In this document: one piece after another, positions 42,886-53,745 of the stretch
How positions within the stretch are numbered: the stretch's first letter is position 1
Layout of the letters: each line of letters starts with the position of its first letter
DNA from: Lepidostoma basale
Lineage: Eukaryota > Arthropoda > Insecta > Trichoptera > Lepidostomatidae
Direction: 5' to 3'
Assembly: GCA_022606425.2 (NCBI GenBank)
Contig: JAHDVF020000137.1
Location: forward strand, 246,435-310,434
DNA: 64,000 nt
Translations under genes and position numbers: made by a program
The notes under the pieces: model-generated
What the model saw: only the letters and a program-made list of their open reading frames with translations
What the model was told of the DNA's origin: nothing
The model's database searches: none

Positions 42886-43130
42886 TATTTACTGGCGCTA
42901 CAGCCTTGGCCTCCTATAGAAAATTTCGCTATTCTCCCCGGTTCGTCGCTCGTATTCTCCAATTTTCAACTCCAAGCGCCCTGAGATACCCATCTGCGCC
43001 ATCCATTCACCTTAGTTTGGGACTTTCCACACTTTGTCTTCCATCTGGTCACGTGTCTAGAACTATTTTAGAATTCAGTATTCTTTTATTCGCTAGAAGC
43101 GTCCTGACCATGTATGGGGTATTTTCTTAA
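42885..43130 (-). mobile_element. Unclassified retroelement-like fragment
   Basis: ACTGGCGCTACAGCCTTGGC at the left edge resembles the 3' end of a widespread insect LINE on the minus strand. The plus-strand frame is probably a shadow. Confidence 0.4.
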
Positions 43131-43162
43131 ATTGGGTTTTCCTCTTGAACAAAAGTGATCTT

Positions 43163-43379
43163 TTTTTTTTTTTAATTGTATCTCAATAATTAATTGTATC
43201 TTAACCCAACCAATGACAGGTCATAAGTCCTGTAAACACCTTGATCATCCATATTCAGTTTCCAGTTTGTTTCTTCGTCTCTATTGAGATACAATTAAAA
43301 ATTTAAATTAACCACCCACAGGTGAAAATCCAGGATTCGTATACAGATATAAGTATACATTTCACAAAATAAAAAAAAT
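43163..43379 (-). repeat. N-family copy with 12-bp target duplication
   Basis: AAAAGTGATCTT flanks at 43151-43162 and 43380-43391. The insert has TTGTATCTCAAT at the left, one long arm (43200-43300) and the N head (CAGGATTCGTATACAGATAT) at the right. Confidence 0.8.
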
Positions 43380-43399
43380 AAAAGTGATCTTGTTCATCA

Positions 43400-43815
43400 G
43401 TTTGCTTGTTCTCTCTGCGGGCACCGGTAGAGGTAGGTTGTTTCTGCATACTGGATTATAAAATAATTCAGACTGACGTTGTTGAAGATACCCGTTCGGA
43501 ACATAAATATGGATATTATTCAAGATGATTTAATCACTTTTGGAGGATTAGATAAAAGTTATTCTTCCATTTATTGAAAAATATATAAAAAAAAGACTTT
43601 CTTCACTTGTTAGATAGAAGGATAGTAGATTAAAAAAGCTTGCATAAACTTACTAAAAATCTATTTTTGTTGTTAATATTTGTAACAACACTAAATTGTT
43701 TAAATATTTAAGAAAACTTAATAGAACAAAATCAGCTGTACTCATAATCTTTAACTTTAAGAATAATGAAATAAATCATAAAACTGGTAGAAAACAATGT
43801 TAAGATGAAAGAAGT
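43400..43815. other. Unassigned, with a LINE-C scrap
   Basis: The minus strand of 43420-43455 reads R-N-N-L-P-L-P-V-P, a decayed version of the LINE-C R-T-N-L-P-L-V-T-P block. The rest is AT-rich. Confidence 0.35.
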
Positions 43816-44015
43816 GTTAAGAAAGTATACACGTTAATGATGTAAATGGAGTACGGAGTCGAGGCAGACCGAGGAAAACATGTCATGACCAAATTAATCA
43901 AATTTGAAAGGTTGGTCATGTGAGAAATCGGAAGAATTAACGTGCGTGTATGACTCGCTGTATGAATGTGGGGAAGCTAGAGAGGTGTGCCAGGATAGAT
44001 GGTTTGTTTGTTAAG
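43815..44015 (+). mobile_element. LINE-A copy, 3'-deleted with GTTT tail
   Basis: V-K-K-V-Y through G-R-P-R-K-T-C-H-D-Q-I-N-Q codons, then the sequence jumps from CCAGGATAGA directly to TGGTTTGTTTGTT, losing the last coding segment. Confidence 0.75.
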
Positions 44016-44019
44016 TAAT

Positions 44020-44450
44020 ATAAAATAATAAATCTTTGTCAAAGTAGCAAATGATAAAAGCAATTTTCGCCAAAATATTTTTTTGTAATAATAAATATTG
44101 AATCAGAGTTAAGAACATGTAATGGCGGCTGATAACTAGTTTGGTTTTTGGCACAACCAGCAGAGAGCTGATCTTGATGTATTATTTATTAATGTCGAGA
44201 GAAAATTTGGTGGGGTGCCTGCCCCGAATTCTGAATGTCACCCGCGGAGTTATAGAAGTGTTTATTGTTTATGGACCATAAGAAAACACATAACATTCCA
44301 TCGCCAGTTTTCCTATTGTCTGTTCTGCTGATTTATCGACCCGTTTTACATTACCAGACTAGATCGTTATGTGTTAAAGTTGAAGGTAGATACGTTTTCA
44401 TTGTATATCTTTTAGAAATATATGTAAACATGGTAATGCGGTAAGGTTCT
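44020..44450. other. Unassigned sequence
   Basis: Nothing recognised. Confidence 0.3.
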
Positions 44451-44466
44451 AACACTAATTTATTTA

Positions 44467-44832
44467 ATAATTAATACGAATGAAAATGTCTGTTTTCTAG
44501 AGGTTTTATTATATTTAATGGGAATGACATGTTTCGCGCCTAAGACCAGAAATTATAATAAGTGCTGCATCTTCCTTCCTATGGCCATACAAATGAAGAG
44601 TTTTAGCCTTCTTGACGATTTTCCTCCAAGCTCCTCGATCCTGCGCCTTTTGCTCCCAGCATTACGATATGCCCAATCTAGCCAGAACATTGTCCATTAG
44701 GCGCTGTCTAGGACTTTCAAGAGTCTTGAAAATCAAGTGCTGCATACGAAAATAAAATACGAAAACTGACGTTTTCATTCGTATAAATTATTTAATATGG
44801 AGTTTCACATCATTGTTTAAGTAACAATCAAA
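44467..44832 (+). repeat. B-family element carrying a foreign segment, 12-bp target duplication
   Basis: CTAATTTATTTA (44455-44466) and CTTATTTATTTA (44833-44844) match at 11 of 12 positions. The arms are 44467-44540 and about 44745-44832. Between them lies about 200 bp unrelated to the B centre (GCCTTCTTGACGATTTTCCT, TCCTGCGCCTTTTGCTCC), resembling the minus strand of a LINE end. Confidence 0.65.
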
Positions 44833-44874
44833 CTTATTTATTTATTATTTTGTTGAATTGCTCTTAGGTAGCGA

Positions 44875-45008
44875 GTATATCACCATTTCGTAGTAATGTG
44901 AATTCTACACCAGACCAAATAATGTAACTATCACACTGCCATCGCCGGGAATCAAACCCGGGACCTTCGGTGTAACCGTAGCACTTACCCCTAGACCACG
45001 AAGTTCAC
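44875..45008 (-). mobile_element. SINE1 body with SINE2-like A-box head
   Basis: Minus strand: TCGTGGTCTAGGGGTAAGTG (45002-44983), B box GGTTTGATTCC (44958-44948), then the SINE1 body. The head resembles that of SINE2 copies more than the other SINE1 heads. Confidence 0.75.
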
Positions 45009-45009
45009 C

Positions 45010-45455
45010 GTATGATAGCGAAGCATGGAACTGGCAGAAGAAGGATGAGCACAAAATAAAGGCGGTTGAGATGAGACATCAAAGACATATGTGTGGTAAA
45101 ACAATGTGTGATAAAATTTCAAATGCTGATATCAGAAAGGAATATAAAGTAGTTGATAGTGTTATTAACAAAATTATGAAAATATCGTTGCGATGGTTTG
45201 GATAAATATAATGCATGGGTGAAGAAAGAACGGTTTAGAATGTATACATTAACGATATGAGTGGATTGCGGAGTCGAGGAAGACCGAGGAAAACCACGCA
45301 TGACCAAATGAATCAAATTTTGAAGGTCGGCTATGTTAAGAAGTCCAAAGAATCGACGTACGTGTATAAAATGGTGGAAACTAGAGAGGTCTATCAGGAT
45401 AGAGTAATGTGGCATTCCAATCTCTCCGCCTACCTATTTGTTTGATGTTGTTGGT
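45010..45455 (+). mobile_element. LINE-A copy, broken
   Basis: Y-D-S-E-A-W-N-W-Q-K-K-D-E codons at the start, several stops, then S-R-G-R-P-R-K-T-T-H-D-Q-M-N-Q-I-L-K-V-G in the frame from 45257. It ends near CTACCTATTTG-TTTGATGTTG. Confidence 0.75.
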
Positions 45456-45985
45456 AATGCGTATGTTAACAATTGATTCGGCATCTTTTAAATGTCGTTT
45501 TCCAAGCGGCACGTTCGAAATACATTCGAGACCTTTTTGCTGCAAGGATTCGCAATTAATGTGGACAATTATGTGAGTCATTTTGCATTACATTTGAGAT
45601 CTAAATGGCATTCCTGCCTTTGTTTTGGATAACAATTAAGCACAGGTCAGCGCGGCTGGCAGGGGTCACGTGCCTGAATGCAATTGTATCAGAGTTGTAT
45701 TATAATACAATGTAATGTTTTTCATGGGGACTGTGGTATATTGTCCATTTGACAAGGACAAAATGGCGGTATATACAGTGTTGTTCTGAAAGATATGTAA
45801 TGCCGAAATTAGGATAGATTTTATTGTTATTTTTATTACGGTAATTAATTTATAAGTATAGTATTTGACCACCATAATTAAAATCAGTGGCGGAGTCGCT
45901 AGAAGAGGCGCGCGTCTTGAGGTTCTTACGTCAAGATGGTCCCCTAATTCAGCTCTCAAAAGATATTTAAAATATGTAATTCTCC
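45456..45985. other. Unassigned sequence
   Basis: The minus-strand frame 45666-46004 overlaps SINE3 and is not a recognisable protein. Confidence 0.3.
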
Positions 45986-46202
45986 CCCGCGGGAGACGCG
46001 GCATGATGGGTTGCGAACCTCATCGCCACCAATAGGCATCTTCCGCCAACACTTCGATCGTCCAACGTCTACAAAATAAATCTAAAATTAATTATATAAA
46101 ATGCAATGATAAAATAAAATAAAATAAAAATAATATAACACACAATGTTCTTTTAGATGGTGCTCATGTTGTCTGCTGGACGATCCGGACCTCCAAGTAT
46201 CC
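45985..46202 (-). mobile_element. SINE3 body
   Basis: Colinear (minus strand) with 5510-5740: GGTCCGGATCGTCCAGCAGA, TTAGATTTATTTTGTAGACG, AGATGCCTATTGGTGGCGAT, GCGTCTCCCGCGGGGG. Interrupted at its 5' side by the LINE-A copy next door. Confidence 0.65.
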
Positions 46203-46215
46203 ATCGTTCTTTTAA

Positions 46216-46721
46216 CTAACTAACTAACTAACTAACCATCACGCCGTCTCCCCGAAGGGGTAGGCAGAAAGAATGGACTGCCACACTTTTCCTTCCTGAC
46301 ATATTTCTCTAGATTCCTCAACATTCATACATCGTGTCATGCACGCGCGTCGATTTCTCTGACTCCTCACATGGCCGACATTCAATATTTGATTTATTTG
46401 ATCGTGCGACGTTTTCCTCGGTCTTCCTCTATTTCTGGTTCCATTTACATCATTAACATATAATTTTTTTACCATTCTTTCTTCATTCATTCTTTCAATA
46501 TGTCCAAACCATCTTAATGATCCTTTCATTATTTTGTTCATGGCACCATCATTCGCACCGCATTCACTTCTTATATTTTCATTCGACACTCTATCATACA
46601 CAGAGTATCCACACATTCTTCTAAGAGATCTCATTTCAACTGCATTTATTCTACTTTCATCCTTCTTTTGCCAGTTCCATGCTTCGCTTCCATACACAAG
46701 GGTCGGTAGAAGAACACCTAA
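46216..46721 (-). mobile_element. LINE-A, best-preserved copy
   Basis: A 152-codon frame (46239-46697) runs Y-G-S-E-A-W-N-W-Q-K-K-D-E-S-R-I-N-A, C-G-Y-S-V-Y-D-R-V-S-N, M-N-K-I-M-K-G-S-L-R-W-F-G-H, then G-R-P-R-K-T-S-H-D-Q-I-N-Q-I-L, ending Y-P-F-G-E-T-A-stop. The tail (46212-46237) is GTTA units. ATCGTTCTTTTAA flanks at 46203-46215 and 46722-46734. Only the post-RT C-terminus is present. The clade is uncertain. Confidence 0.9.
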
Positions 46722-46839
46722 ATCGTTCTTTTAAATTTATGTAATAAGGCACTTAAAACAATCAAAAGCAAGAACTTCAAAATGTTATAAAAAATTGTAA
46801 TTTTGAATTTAATTTAGTATAACAAATATAACTAAAATA

Positions 46840-47212
46840 AGGCTATCCGTTTATCGCTTGGTGCGCCTTCATGGACCAGGATTACACAACTGCACCTAGA
46901 ATCGGGAATCCCGATGATAGATGAATTCATTCTGAAACTTGCCGAACGTTTTTACAAAGGACTCCCTTCACATCCCAACCCCACAATAAAAGACCTCTCT
47001 AATTACGACCCAGACACTTCCAGCCGCCACAAGCGCCCAAAATCGATTCTCCTTCAGAGGAACACTCCAGGCCACACAAATCATGTCCCCGAATAAACTA
47101 ACAACCCACCAAATCACCTTCCAACAATGTTCCCATCAGACGTAAGAGGAATAGCCACATGAGCTGAACCTCTGTAAGCCAGAAGATCCAAGTCCAAGTC
47201 CAAGTCCAAATA
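46840..47212 (+). mobile_element. Jockey-type LINE C-terminus and 3' UTR
   Basis: The frame shows I-D-E-F-I-L-K-L-A-E-R-F-Y, S-H-P-N-P-T-I-K-D-L, Y-D-P-D-T-S-S-R-H-K-R-P-K-S-I-L-L, the usual end of Jockey ORF2. The 3' region ends in AAGTCC repeats (47190-47207). Confidence 0.75.
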
Positions 47213-47298
47213 TAACAAAACTTTTAGAAAACAGGCGTTTCATTCGTATTAATTATTTAATATTAAGTTTTACACCATTGTTCAAGATACAATAAATA
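47213..47298 (+). repeat. B-family single arm
   Basis: From TATAACAAAACTTTTAGAAA to TTGTTCAAGATACAATAAA. No partner arm nearby. Confidence 0.6.
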
Positions 47299-47299
47299 A

Positions 47300-47620
47300 G
47301 TTCTATTCAGGTTCCAAATCACCTTTATTCCGCATTTAGATGTATTTTGGAAAAACCCTGTATATTTATGATAATAATGTCCTTTGTATTAGTTTCAGTG
47401 ATTGCTCGTAGCTCGTAGTATAGCAATTATACTGGGTAATAAGACAATCAATCCAATAGGACAGAATGTTTGTACTTTTAAAATCAAGACTCATAGATTT
47501 GTTAAATGATTGCTTAGAGATTGAGCCACTATGGAATGAAAACAAATCTATTGTTTTGCGTTTTTGTAAGTACACACATGCTGGGATTACAATATTAAAA
47601 ATAAATTTAATTTATAAACT
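47300..47620. other. Unassigned sequence
   Basis: A short minus-strand frame (47366-47575) is not recognised. Confidence 0.3.
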
Positions 47621-47624
47621 AAAC

Positions 47625-47925
47625 TAACTAACTAACCATCACGCCACTCCCCCGGAGGGGTAGGCAGAGAGGATGGATCGCCACACTGGCCTGTCCTGGC
47701 ATACCTCTCGAGCTTCCTTTACATCCATACATCGTACCATTGTTCCGACTTCGAATGTGGCCGCCTTTTAGTAATTGATTAATTTGGTCATGCCATGTTT
47801 TCCTCGGTCGTCCTCGGCTTCTTTTCCCACTCACGCTGCTTGTGTACAACTTTTTAACCATTCTAATCTCATCCATTTGTTCCATATGTCCGAACCATCT
47901 CAGGGATCCTTTCATACACTTAATT
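47625..47925 (-). mobile_element. LINE-A subtype copy
   Basis: Frame 47628-47915 reads M-K-G-S-L-R-W-F-G-H-M-E-Q-M-D, V-K-K-L-Y-T-S-S-V-S-G-K-R-S-R-G-R-P, H-D-Q-I-N-Q-L-L-K-G-G-H-I, with a frameshift before the end. GTTA-type tail. Confidence 0.85.
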
Positions 47926-47929
47926 TATA

Positions 47930-48305
47930 ATATTAATAAAATGTAATTGTTTCATGACAATACTTACAAAATCGATACAAACATACGAGTTCAGATGTGC
48001 AGTGCAAAATAGAGTTCTTTTCTGCTTGAATAAAAGTGAAGCAAAAACCTGATTTGTATAAGAATGGAATCATTGTGAAAAGGTGAGATCTTTCAGACAA
48101 ATGTAAAAGCAATTCTACGATAGATGATGACTGTATGGTATATTTGACGATAAGGTAGAATGAAGAAATCTTAAATTATGAAAACATGAAAAAGATGATA
48201 GATATATATTTATGTACAAAGATTGATTAATTTGAGATTATTGAGATGAATATGTGATTAAATGAATTACGTATTTCGATGAAAAATGTCTTCTTTCTTG
48301 ATTCT
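47930..48305. other. Unassigned sequence
   Basis: Nothing recognised. A 50-bp LINE-D end scrap (CGTTGGCGGGACTTAACACG with AAGAAGAAGAA) follows at 48310-48357. Confidence 0.35.
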
Positions 48306-48472
48306 TAAACGATCTTAAACGTTGGCGGGACTTAACACGGCAACAGAAGAAGAAGAATATGAGAATGAATGAATGTTTCGCTTTATTAAGACACAATCAA
48401 ATCTCTATTTAATATGCCTAAATTAGTCGAAATCCTAAAGCGAAATATATTTCTATCATATAATGTAATGCG

Positions 48473-48690
48473 AATGCGTGGCCGAATGCTAAGTGCATTG
48501 ACTGCCACCCCGAAGGTTCCGGGTTCGATTCCCGGCGAAGACACTGTCTTTGGTCTGGTGTAGAATTTACGTGACAATAAAATGGCGATAGCCTATCACA
48601 TATCACGAGAATCACTATGATAGCTATAATACCCTTTACATCGATTTGGCTCATGCTGTCATGTTGTAAAGTGCGATTCAACAAAATAAT
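48473..48690 (+). mobile_element. SINE1
   Basis: A box TGGCCGAATGC (48479-48489) and B box GGTTCGATTCC (48522-48532), full body, then an (AAT)n tail. About 14 bp are missing just after the B box compared with 28313-28552. Confidence 0.85.
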
Positions 48691-48711
48691 AATCATAATA
48701 ATAATAATACT

Positions 48712-48770
<59 letters not shown>

Positions 48771-48772
48771 GG
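48690..48772. repeat. (AAT)n microsatellite at the SINE1 tail
   Basis: Over 20 AAT/ATA units with a few interruptions. A small LINE-A core scrap (AGATGATTTGGGCGCATGGA) lies at about 48818. Confidence 0.9.
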
Positions 48773-49099
48773 AATGAAAAAGCATAAAAATTAAAAAATT
48801 ATAAAAGCACTGCTAAGATGATTTGGGCGCATGGAACAAATTATTGACGTACTCGTATATAATAAAAACTGATGGTTTTTATATTTGTTAAAGTTTTTTA
48901 TTAAAATATTAATAAGAATTCATATTTAAAATTTGGTAACCGTCGGTTTCATACGTCTAAGAATTTGGGGTCTGTCATCGCTTCATCTAAGAGTTGTTTT
49001 CGTTAATCTATGTTCAGCCCAGTACGCCGATTGCTCGTCATCACATCGCTTTTTTTTGTTAAGTGCTATGCATTTTTATAATTTTTTATTATTTTCTTC

Positions 49100-49245
49100 T
49101 TCTTTCTTGGCCATCTCTCCACTACTGGATGTAGGCCTCTTCAAACGTTCTCAATTTTTCTCTATCCGGTGAAATTCTCATCTTCTTCCCTCGACTGGAA
49201 TTAGGTTCGTCAACCCACCTTCTGAGGGTCAACCGATGGTCCGTT
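49100..49245 (-). mobile_element. LINE 3' end scrap
   Basis: CTTCTTCTTTCTTGGCCATC and CTCCACTACTGGATGTAGGC resemble the CCACTCCTGGACAAAGGCCT block of LINE-R ends read in reverse. A different subfamily. Confidence 0.5.
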
Positions 49246-49269
49246 TTTATGGTGCATGTAGAATGTTTA

Positions 49270-49760
49270 TAGAGGTTCATTTTATTTATTTATTTATACA
49301 TGATACACAAATAAGATATTACAAACGATAAAACATTTAAGCGACTCATTTGGACACAAAACGGTATTACAAAGATAAAATAAAACAAAACAACATGAGA
49401 CTAAAAAATCATACATATCAGAAGGAATCCAAATATGTCGACGTCAGTGAGGCAGTACTCTTTCCAGAATTTGCAATTTTTTTTATGAATACTGCCTCAC
49501 TGACACTGAATATGTCCAAATCCGAGATGATTAGATTCAGCGTCCGAATTGCTCTTCCTACTGGCATCACCAAAGGCAGGTTGGTTCTGCGTGACGGAGT
49601 AAAGAACAATTGATGTCGGCGTTGTCGCAGGGAGTTATCAGGAACAAAAAGACCTATTTGCTCCAGAACATAGGGGTTCTCAATAGAGCCCCGAATTAGT
49701 TTGAAAAAATGTGCTGACAGTAATCCTCATACTCGCACCGAAGATCAATGTAGTTTTCCT
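49270..49760 (-). mobile_element. LINE-C-related copy
   Basis: TTTA-run tail (49278-49300). Minus-strand codons F-V-P-D-N, R-R-T-N-L-P-L-V-M-P-V-G-R-A-I and S-E-A-V-F match the LINE-C end. An 18-bp GTCAGTGAGGCAGTACTC-type direct/inverted echo (49441-49503) sits at the end of the frame. Confidence 0.75.
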
Positions 49761-49789
49761 CTCTACCCTTCCGGTGTATTGACGCGAAA

Positions 49790-50290
49790 GTGAGTTTGAC
49801 TTGTCGCTAAGTTAAACAAGTGTGGTAAAGTTGTACGTTGCATTACATTATACATACGCCGTCAATGTACTGAATAACAGTGTCAGTTTTATTGGTAAAC
49901 ACCGGCGAGTAGTGAGCGCAGATAGAATCTCGTTTATTGAGATACTTTCTCGATCAACAAATTACTCACCTAATTTATGTAGGGACGTCGAGCTAACGGC
50001 TTCCTTGTTAACTTTCTTTGCGAAAGCAAAAGTTATTCAGGTATTTAAATAATTAATTGGGTAACTCCGAGATTAGTGCTACAGTAAGAATCTAAATGAT
50101 GTAAAACGCGCATGCTTGGAACTGGTTCAAATTATGCAAACTTACCTTTACATAATTACAAAAGCGTATGGATATAAATAGTTTCTATTTATATACGTTA
50201 TAAATTTATTTTATTATTCTAAAAACGGGCATTACATTTCGTATCATTTTAAATTAAAATACATTAGGATTGTAATAAAAAAGGGAAAAT
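49790..50290. other. Unassigned sequence
   Basis: An open frame at 49822-50052 is not recognised. Possibly low-copy. Confidence 0.3.
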
Positions 50291-50293
50291 TTC

Positions 50294-50465
50294 ATTTATT
50301 GTTTCTTGAACAATGATGTAAAAGTCCATATTAAATAATCAATACGAATGAAAATCTCAGTTTTCTAGATAACATTTGATAATGCATTAGAAGGGTGAAA
50401 CATGTCATTCCCATAAAATATAATAAAACATCTAGAAAACTCACGTTTTCATTCGAATTAATTAT
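50294..50465. repeat. B-family foldback, short
   Basis: Left arm TTTATTGTTTCTTGAACAATG; right arm ends GTTTTCATTCGAATTAATTA. Centre GATAATGCATTAGAAGGGTG-AAACATGTCATT. Confidence 0.7.
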
Positions 50466-50499
50466 GAAAAATGTAATATTACTCTATTATGTATTTACG

Positions 50500-50885
50500 T
50501 GAAGCATAGAACTGGCAAAATAAGGATGAAAGTAGAATAATTACAGAAAAAATGAGATCTCTTAGAAGAATTTCTTGAAAATGTGTATATGATAGTGTTA
50601 AATGCATATATAAGAAGTGAATGCAGTGAAAATGAAAGTGTGATAAACAAAATAATGAAGGAGTCGTTAAGATTGTTTGGACACATGGAAAAAATTAATG
50701 AAGAAAGAATAATAAGGAAAGTATACGTGAACGATATTAATAAAACAATAAATAGAGGAAGATCGAGGAAAACGGGGCACGATCAAATCAATCAAATATT
50801 AAATGTCGGCCACGTGAGGATTCGGAGAAATCGACGTGCCTACCTCTTCGGGGAGTTGGCGTGATGGTTAGTTAGTTAGTTAGTT
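50500..50885 (+). mobile_element. LINE-A copy
   Basis: Frame 50583-50864 reads S-E-C-S-E-N-E-S-V-I-N-K-I-M-K-E-S-L-R, H-M-E-K-I-N-E-E-R-I, G-R-S-R-K-T-G-H-D-Q-I-N-Q-I-L-N, then jumps over the C-N-V-E-E-A block to Y-L-F-G-E-L-A-stop and a GTTA tail. Confidence 0.85.
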
Positions 50886-50942
50886 CGTTTACAAATATAG
50901 TCAGTTTGTGAACAATTTTATAAGATTTCAAATATCTATATT

Positions 50943-50986
50943 ATATCACTGAGGAAGGACTGGGTAGTCCGAAAGATGTTTGATAT
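50943..50986 (+). ncRNA. Hammerhead-like motif, same version as 15257-15300
   Basis: ATATCA (50943-50948) pairs with TGATAT (50981-50986). The core CTGAGGA is at 50949-50955, then an extra A, stem II GGACT/AGTCC (50957-50970) with GGGT loop, and GAAA 50971-50974. The palindrome is spoiled by one change (AGATGT). Confidence 0.55.
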
Positions 50987-51099
50987 TTAATTTTAATTTA
51001 TATAAAAAAAATTATAAAAAAGAAACATATGAAATATGTATATTTTTAAGAAGACAATTTAATGTGGTAAAATTATAAATAAGGTCTCTGCTATTGCCT

Positions 51100-51150
51100 G
51101 GTCCCCAGACAATGGGAGCGAAATGCGGAAACTGGTCGAAACTATTATCT
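51100..51150 (+). repeat. Hammerhead-like module, degenerate
   Basis: CAGACAATGGGAGCGAAATG and GGAAACTGGTCGAAAC resemble the 23345-23410 version. Confidence 0.4.
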
Positions 51151-51154
51151 CGTA

Positions 51155-51905
51155 TACCAAATAACTGCATTCAGATTTCATCCTAGAAACCTAGCATTTC
51201 AAATGTCATAGTTTGTTTTTCTACTGACGCAGTCTTGCTAGTCTGTAGATTAATCGGAAAAAAAATTATGCATCGTTGCCAATCCACATTGTATTGTAGT
51301 CAAGTTTCGGCCTCCAAGTGAGAAAACAATGTATACTTATTCCCCCAGAAGTAACACTCCATCTCGCACTAAGCGGTGAATTTTTACGAACATTAAAGAG
51401 TTCTTGAATGCTATAATCAATTTTAATGTTGTTAAACTAAGAATACGGCTATAATTTAGATGATAATGATTTTACATTGTTGGTTTTGCTTCACACGAGT
51501 CAGCTGATAATTACCGCCGAAATCTTAACACAAAATAAGTATTTTAATTAAACTGAATTGTCTTTTGCAAGGACGCGTGTCTGAGATGAAAAAAGGACGG
51601 CGTTTTTAAATAGAGTTTAAGTACACTCATTAGATAGAAATATTATAAGGTTTTTTATGTATCCTTAGTGAAGCTATGTACACGCGTGTATTTACGAATA
51701 TGAAGTAACATATACGTATCATATACGTACATAAATAACGCAGATTTGACCGGAATTATGAATCATTTAACAAAGACAATGATATCTAAATTATAATTTA
51801 ACTCCATTCTCCAAGATTTATGATTACATTTAACGCTTAAATATGAGGTAACATTAAAAAATATGGTATATTGTTTTTGTACGAAAACTATAACTTTTAA
51901 ATATA
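51155..51905. other. Unassigned sequence
   Basis: Nothing recognised. Confidence 0.3.
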
Positions 51906-51921
51906 AATAAAATGATATTTA

Positions 51922-52537
51922 GTATGAATAAAAACGCCTGTCTTCTAGGTTATTGATTATATTTTAGATGGAATGACATGTTTCACCCTTCTAAAGCATT
52001 ATCGAATCTCTGCAAAGAAACATGTGATTCCTTCTTCTTATTCTCTGGTTTCAATCCTGGGATTGGTTTGCAGCAATTTCCTCCATTATTCTCTTCCATT
52101 TTTCCCTGTCTTGTGCGGCTCTTTTGAGATCTGCATATGATGAGCAGCGTACGTCCACCAACAGGTCCTCCAGGTACTCTCGGCGTGGGCGTCCCCTAGG
52201 GTTTGTCCCCTCGATCATACCCTCCATTATGGCATGCAAGAGACCTTCTTGACGTATTACATGGCTGATCCATCTTGCACGCCTTTCGGACAAGGTCCTG
52301 AGCAGGTGCCTTCCTCCTTCGATTCCTTGAAGAACCTCCTCATTCGTGATGTGGTCTCTCCAGGAAATTCCAAAGAGTCTTCTATAGGACCACATCTCAA
52401 AAGCCTCTAGTCTCCGCTTATCCCTTTCGGATAGGCACCATGTCTCGCAGCCGTACATCAAGACACTCCATACATAGGTCTTGTGATTCCATCTTTCATA
52501 TAATTATATAATTTGGAGTTTTACATCATTGTTGAAG
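51922..52537. repeat. B-family element split by a LINE-E insertion
   Basis: Left B arm to AAAGAAACATGTGATTCC (52031). The right arm resumes at 52482 with TGTGATTCC and ends GTTTTACATCATTGTTGAAG. TGTGATTCC at 52023-52031 and 52482-52490 is the probable target duplication. Confidence 0.65.
52032..52481 (-). mobile_element. LINE-E C-terminus, intact frame
   Basis: A 136-codon frame (52051-52461) reads Y-G-C-E-T-W-C-L-S-E-R-D-K-R-R-L-E-A-F-E, R-L-F-G-I-S-W-R-D-H-I-T-N, R-A-R-W-I-S-H-V-I-R, G-R-P-R-R-E-Y-L-E-D, A-A-Q-D-R-E-K-W-K-R-I-M, stop. The tail is AAGAAGAA. No disabling mutation, so this is likely one of the youngest insertions. Confidence 0.9.
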
Positions 52538-53080
52538 TTACTTCAACTTGAAGATACAAAAAATAAATACATATCTACAAAATATTGATTTGGATTTTTA
52601 AACTGTTTTATTTTAGTTGAAAAATTACAAAAAAAAATAATATAGCAAAATCTAGCAAAGTCAATCGAAAGGCACTCGAGGTAATACTTCCTGTGATTTA
52701 AAAATGGAAACATGTTAAATAATAAATAATATTTTACATACGTACATTTTTTTTGAATAGTGCTGTAAAAATCCATATTAAATATTTCATATTCACCAAT
52801 TTTAAAATTTTTCATTCAGTTCCAAAATACTGAAAGATTAATATTGGATATTATTTTTAATTAAAATATAAAAATACCAATTTTAACAATATAACTTTGT
52901 TCAAAAACGATATATATGATAAGTTATCAATTAATTTTTGCAATATTTTTTGAGTGTATACATAAACATAAATGTAGATTATATATAGATTCATCTTAGA
53001 GTTTAACATATATAATCAAAATCTTCATAGATGGCACATTGAAACTGACATGTGAATTATGGTGTAGGACTTTAACATAT
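52538..53080. other. Unassigned AT-rich sequence
   Basis: Nothing recognised. Confidence 0.3.
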
Positions 53081-53084
53081 ATAC

Positions 53085-53265
53085 AACTTCCAAAAAATTT
53101 GTCAGACATAGTCATAAAGAAAGGTGGAATGGGGAATGTTGTAATTACATAAAGCGTGCGCTTAACCCAACCAATGACAGGTCATGGGTCCTGTAAACGC
53201 CTTGATCAACCATATTCAGTTTCCAATTTGCATCTTCGTCTCTATTGAGATACAATTAAATCATG
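53085..53265 (-). repeat. N-family single arm
   Basis: TTCCAAAAAATTTGTCAGAC, GGAATGGGGAATGTTG, ACCCAACCAATGACAGGTCA, CATCTTCGTCTCTATTGAGA in the order of the right arm of 12185-12720. Confidence 0.7.
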
Positions 53266-53284
53266 AATTAATTTTTGTTTTAAT

Positions 53285-53745
53285 CTCTTATGTATGGAAG
53301 TGAAGCTTGGGGCTGACAAAAAAGGATGAAAGTAAGATAAATGCCGTAGAAATGAGATCACTGAGAAGAATGTGCAGGAAAAAGATATAAGATAGAATAC
53401 CGAAAGACGAAATAGGGAAGAAATGTAAGGCAGATGATTGCACCATAAAGTAAAATTTAAAAAGGATCCCTCAGATGGTTTGAGAGAAGAATGGTTAAAA
53501 TGTTGTATACAAGCAGTGTGAGGGGAAAGAGAAGCCACGGAAGACCAAGGAAAGCATGGCATGTCCAAATTAATCAAATACTGAAAGGCGGCCACATTCG
53601 AAGTCAGAAAAATCGACGAACGTGCATGTTACGATGTATGAATGTAGAGAAAACAAGAGAGGTATGTCAGGACAGAACGGTGTGGCGGTCCATCCTCTAT
53701 GCCTACCCCTCTCGAGAGACGGCGTGATGGTTGATGTTTTTGATC
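53285..53745 (+). mobile_element. LINE-A subtype copy
   Basis: Frame 53491-53727 reads V-K-M-L-Y-T-S-S-V-R-G-K-R-S-H-G-R-P, H-V-Q-I-N-Q-I-L-K-G-G-H-I-R-S-Q, N-V-E-K-T-R-E-V-C-Q-D-R-T-V-W-R-S-I, ending S-R-E-T-A-stop. Upstream codons are broken. Confidence 0.85.
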
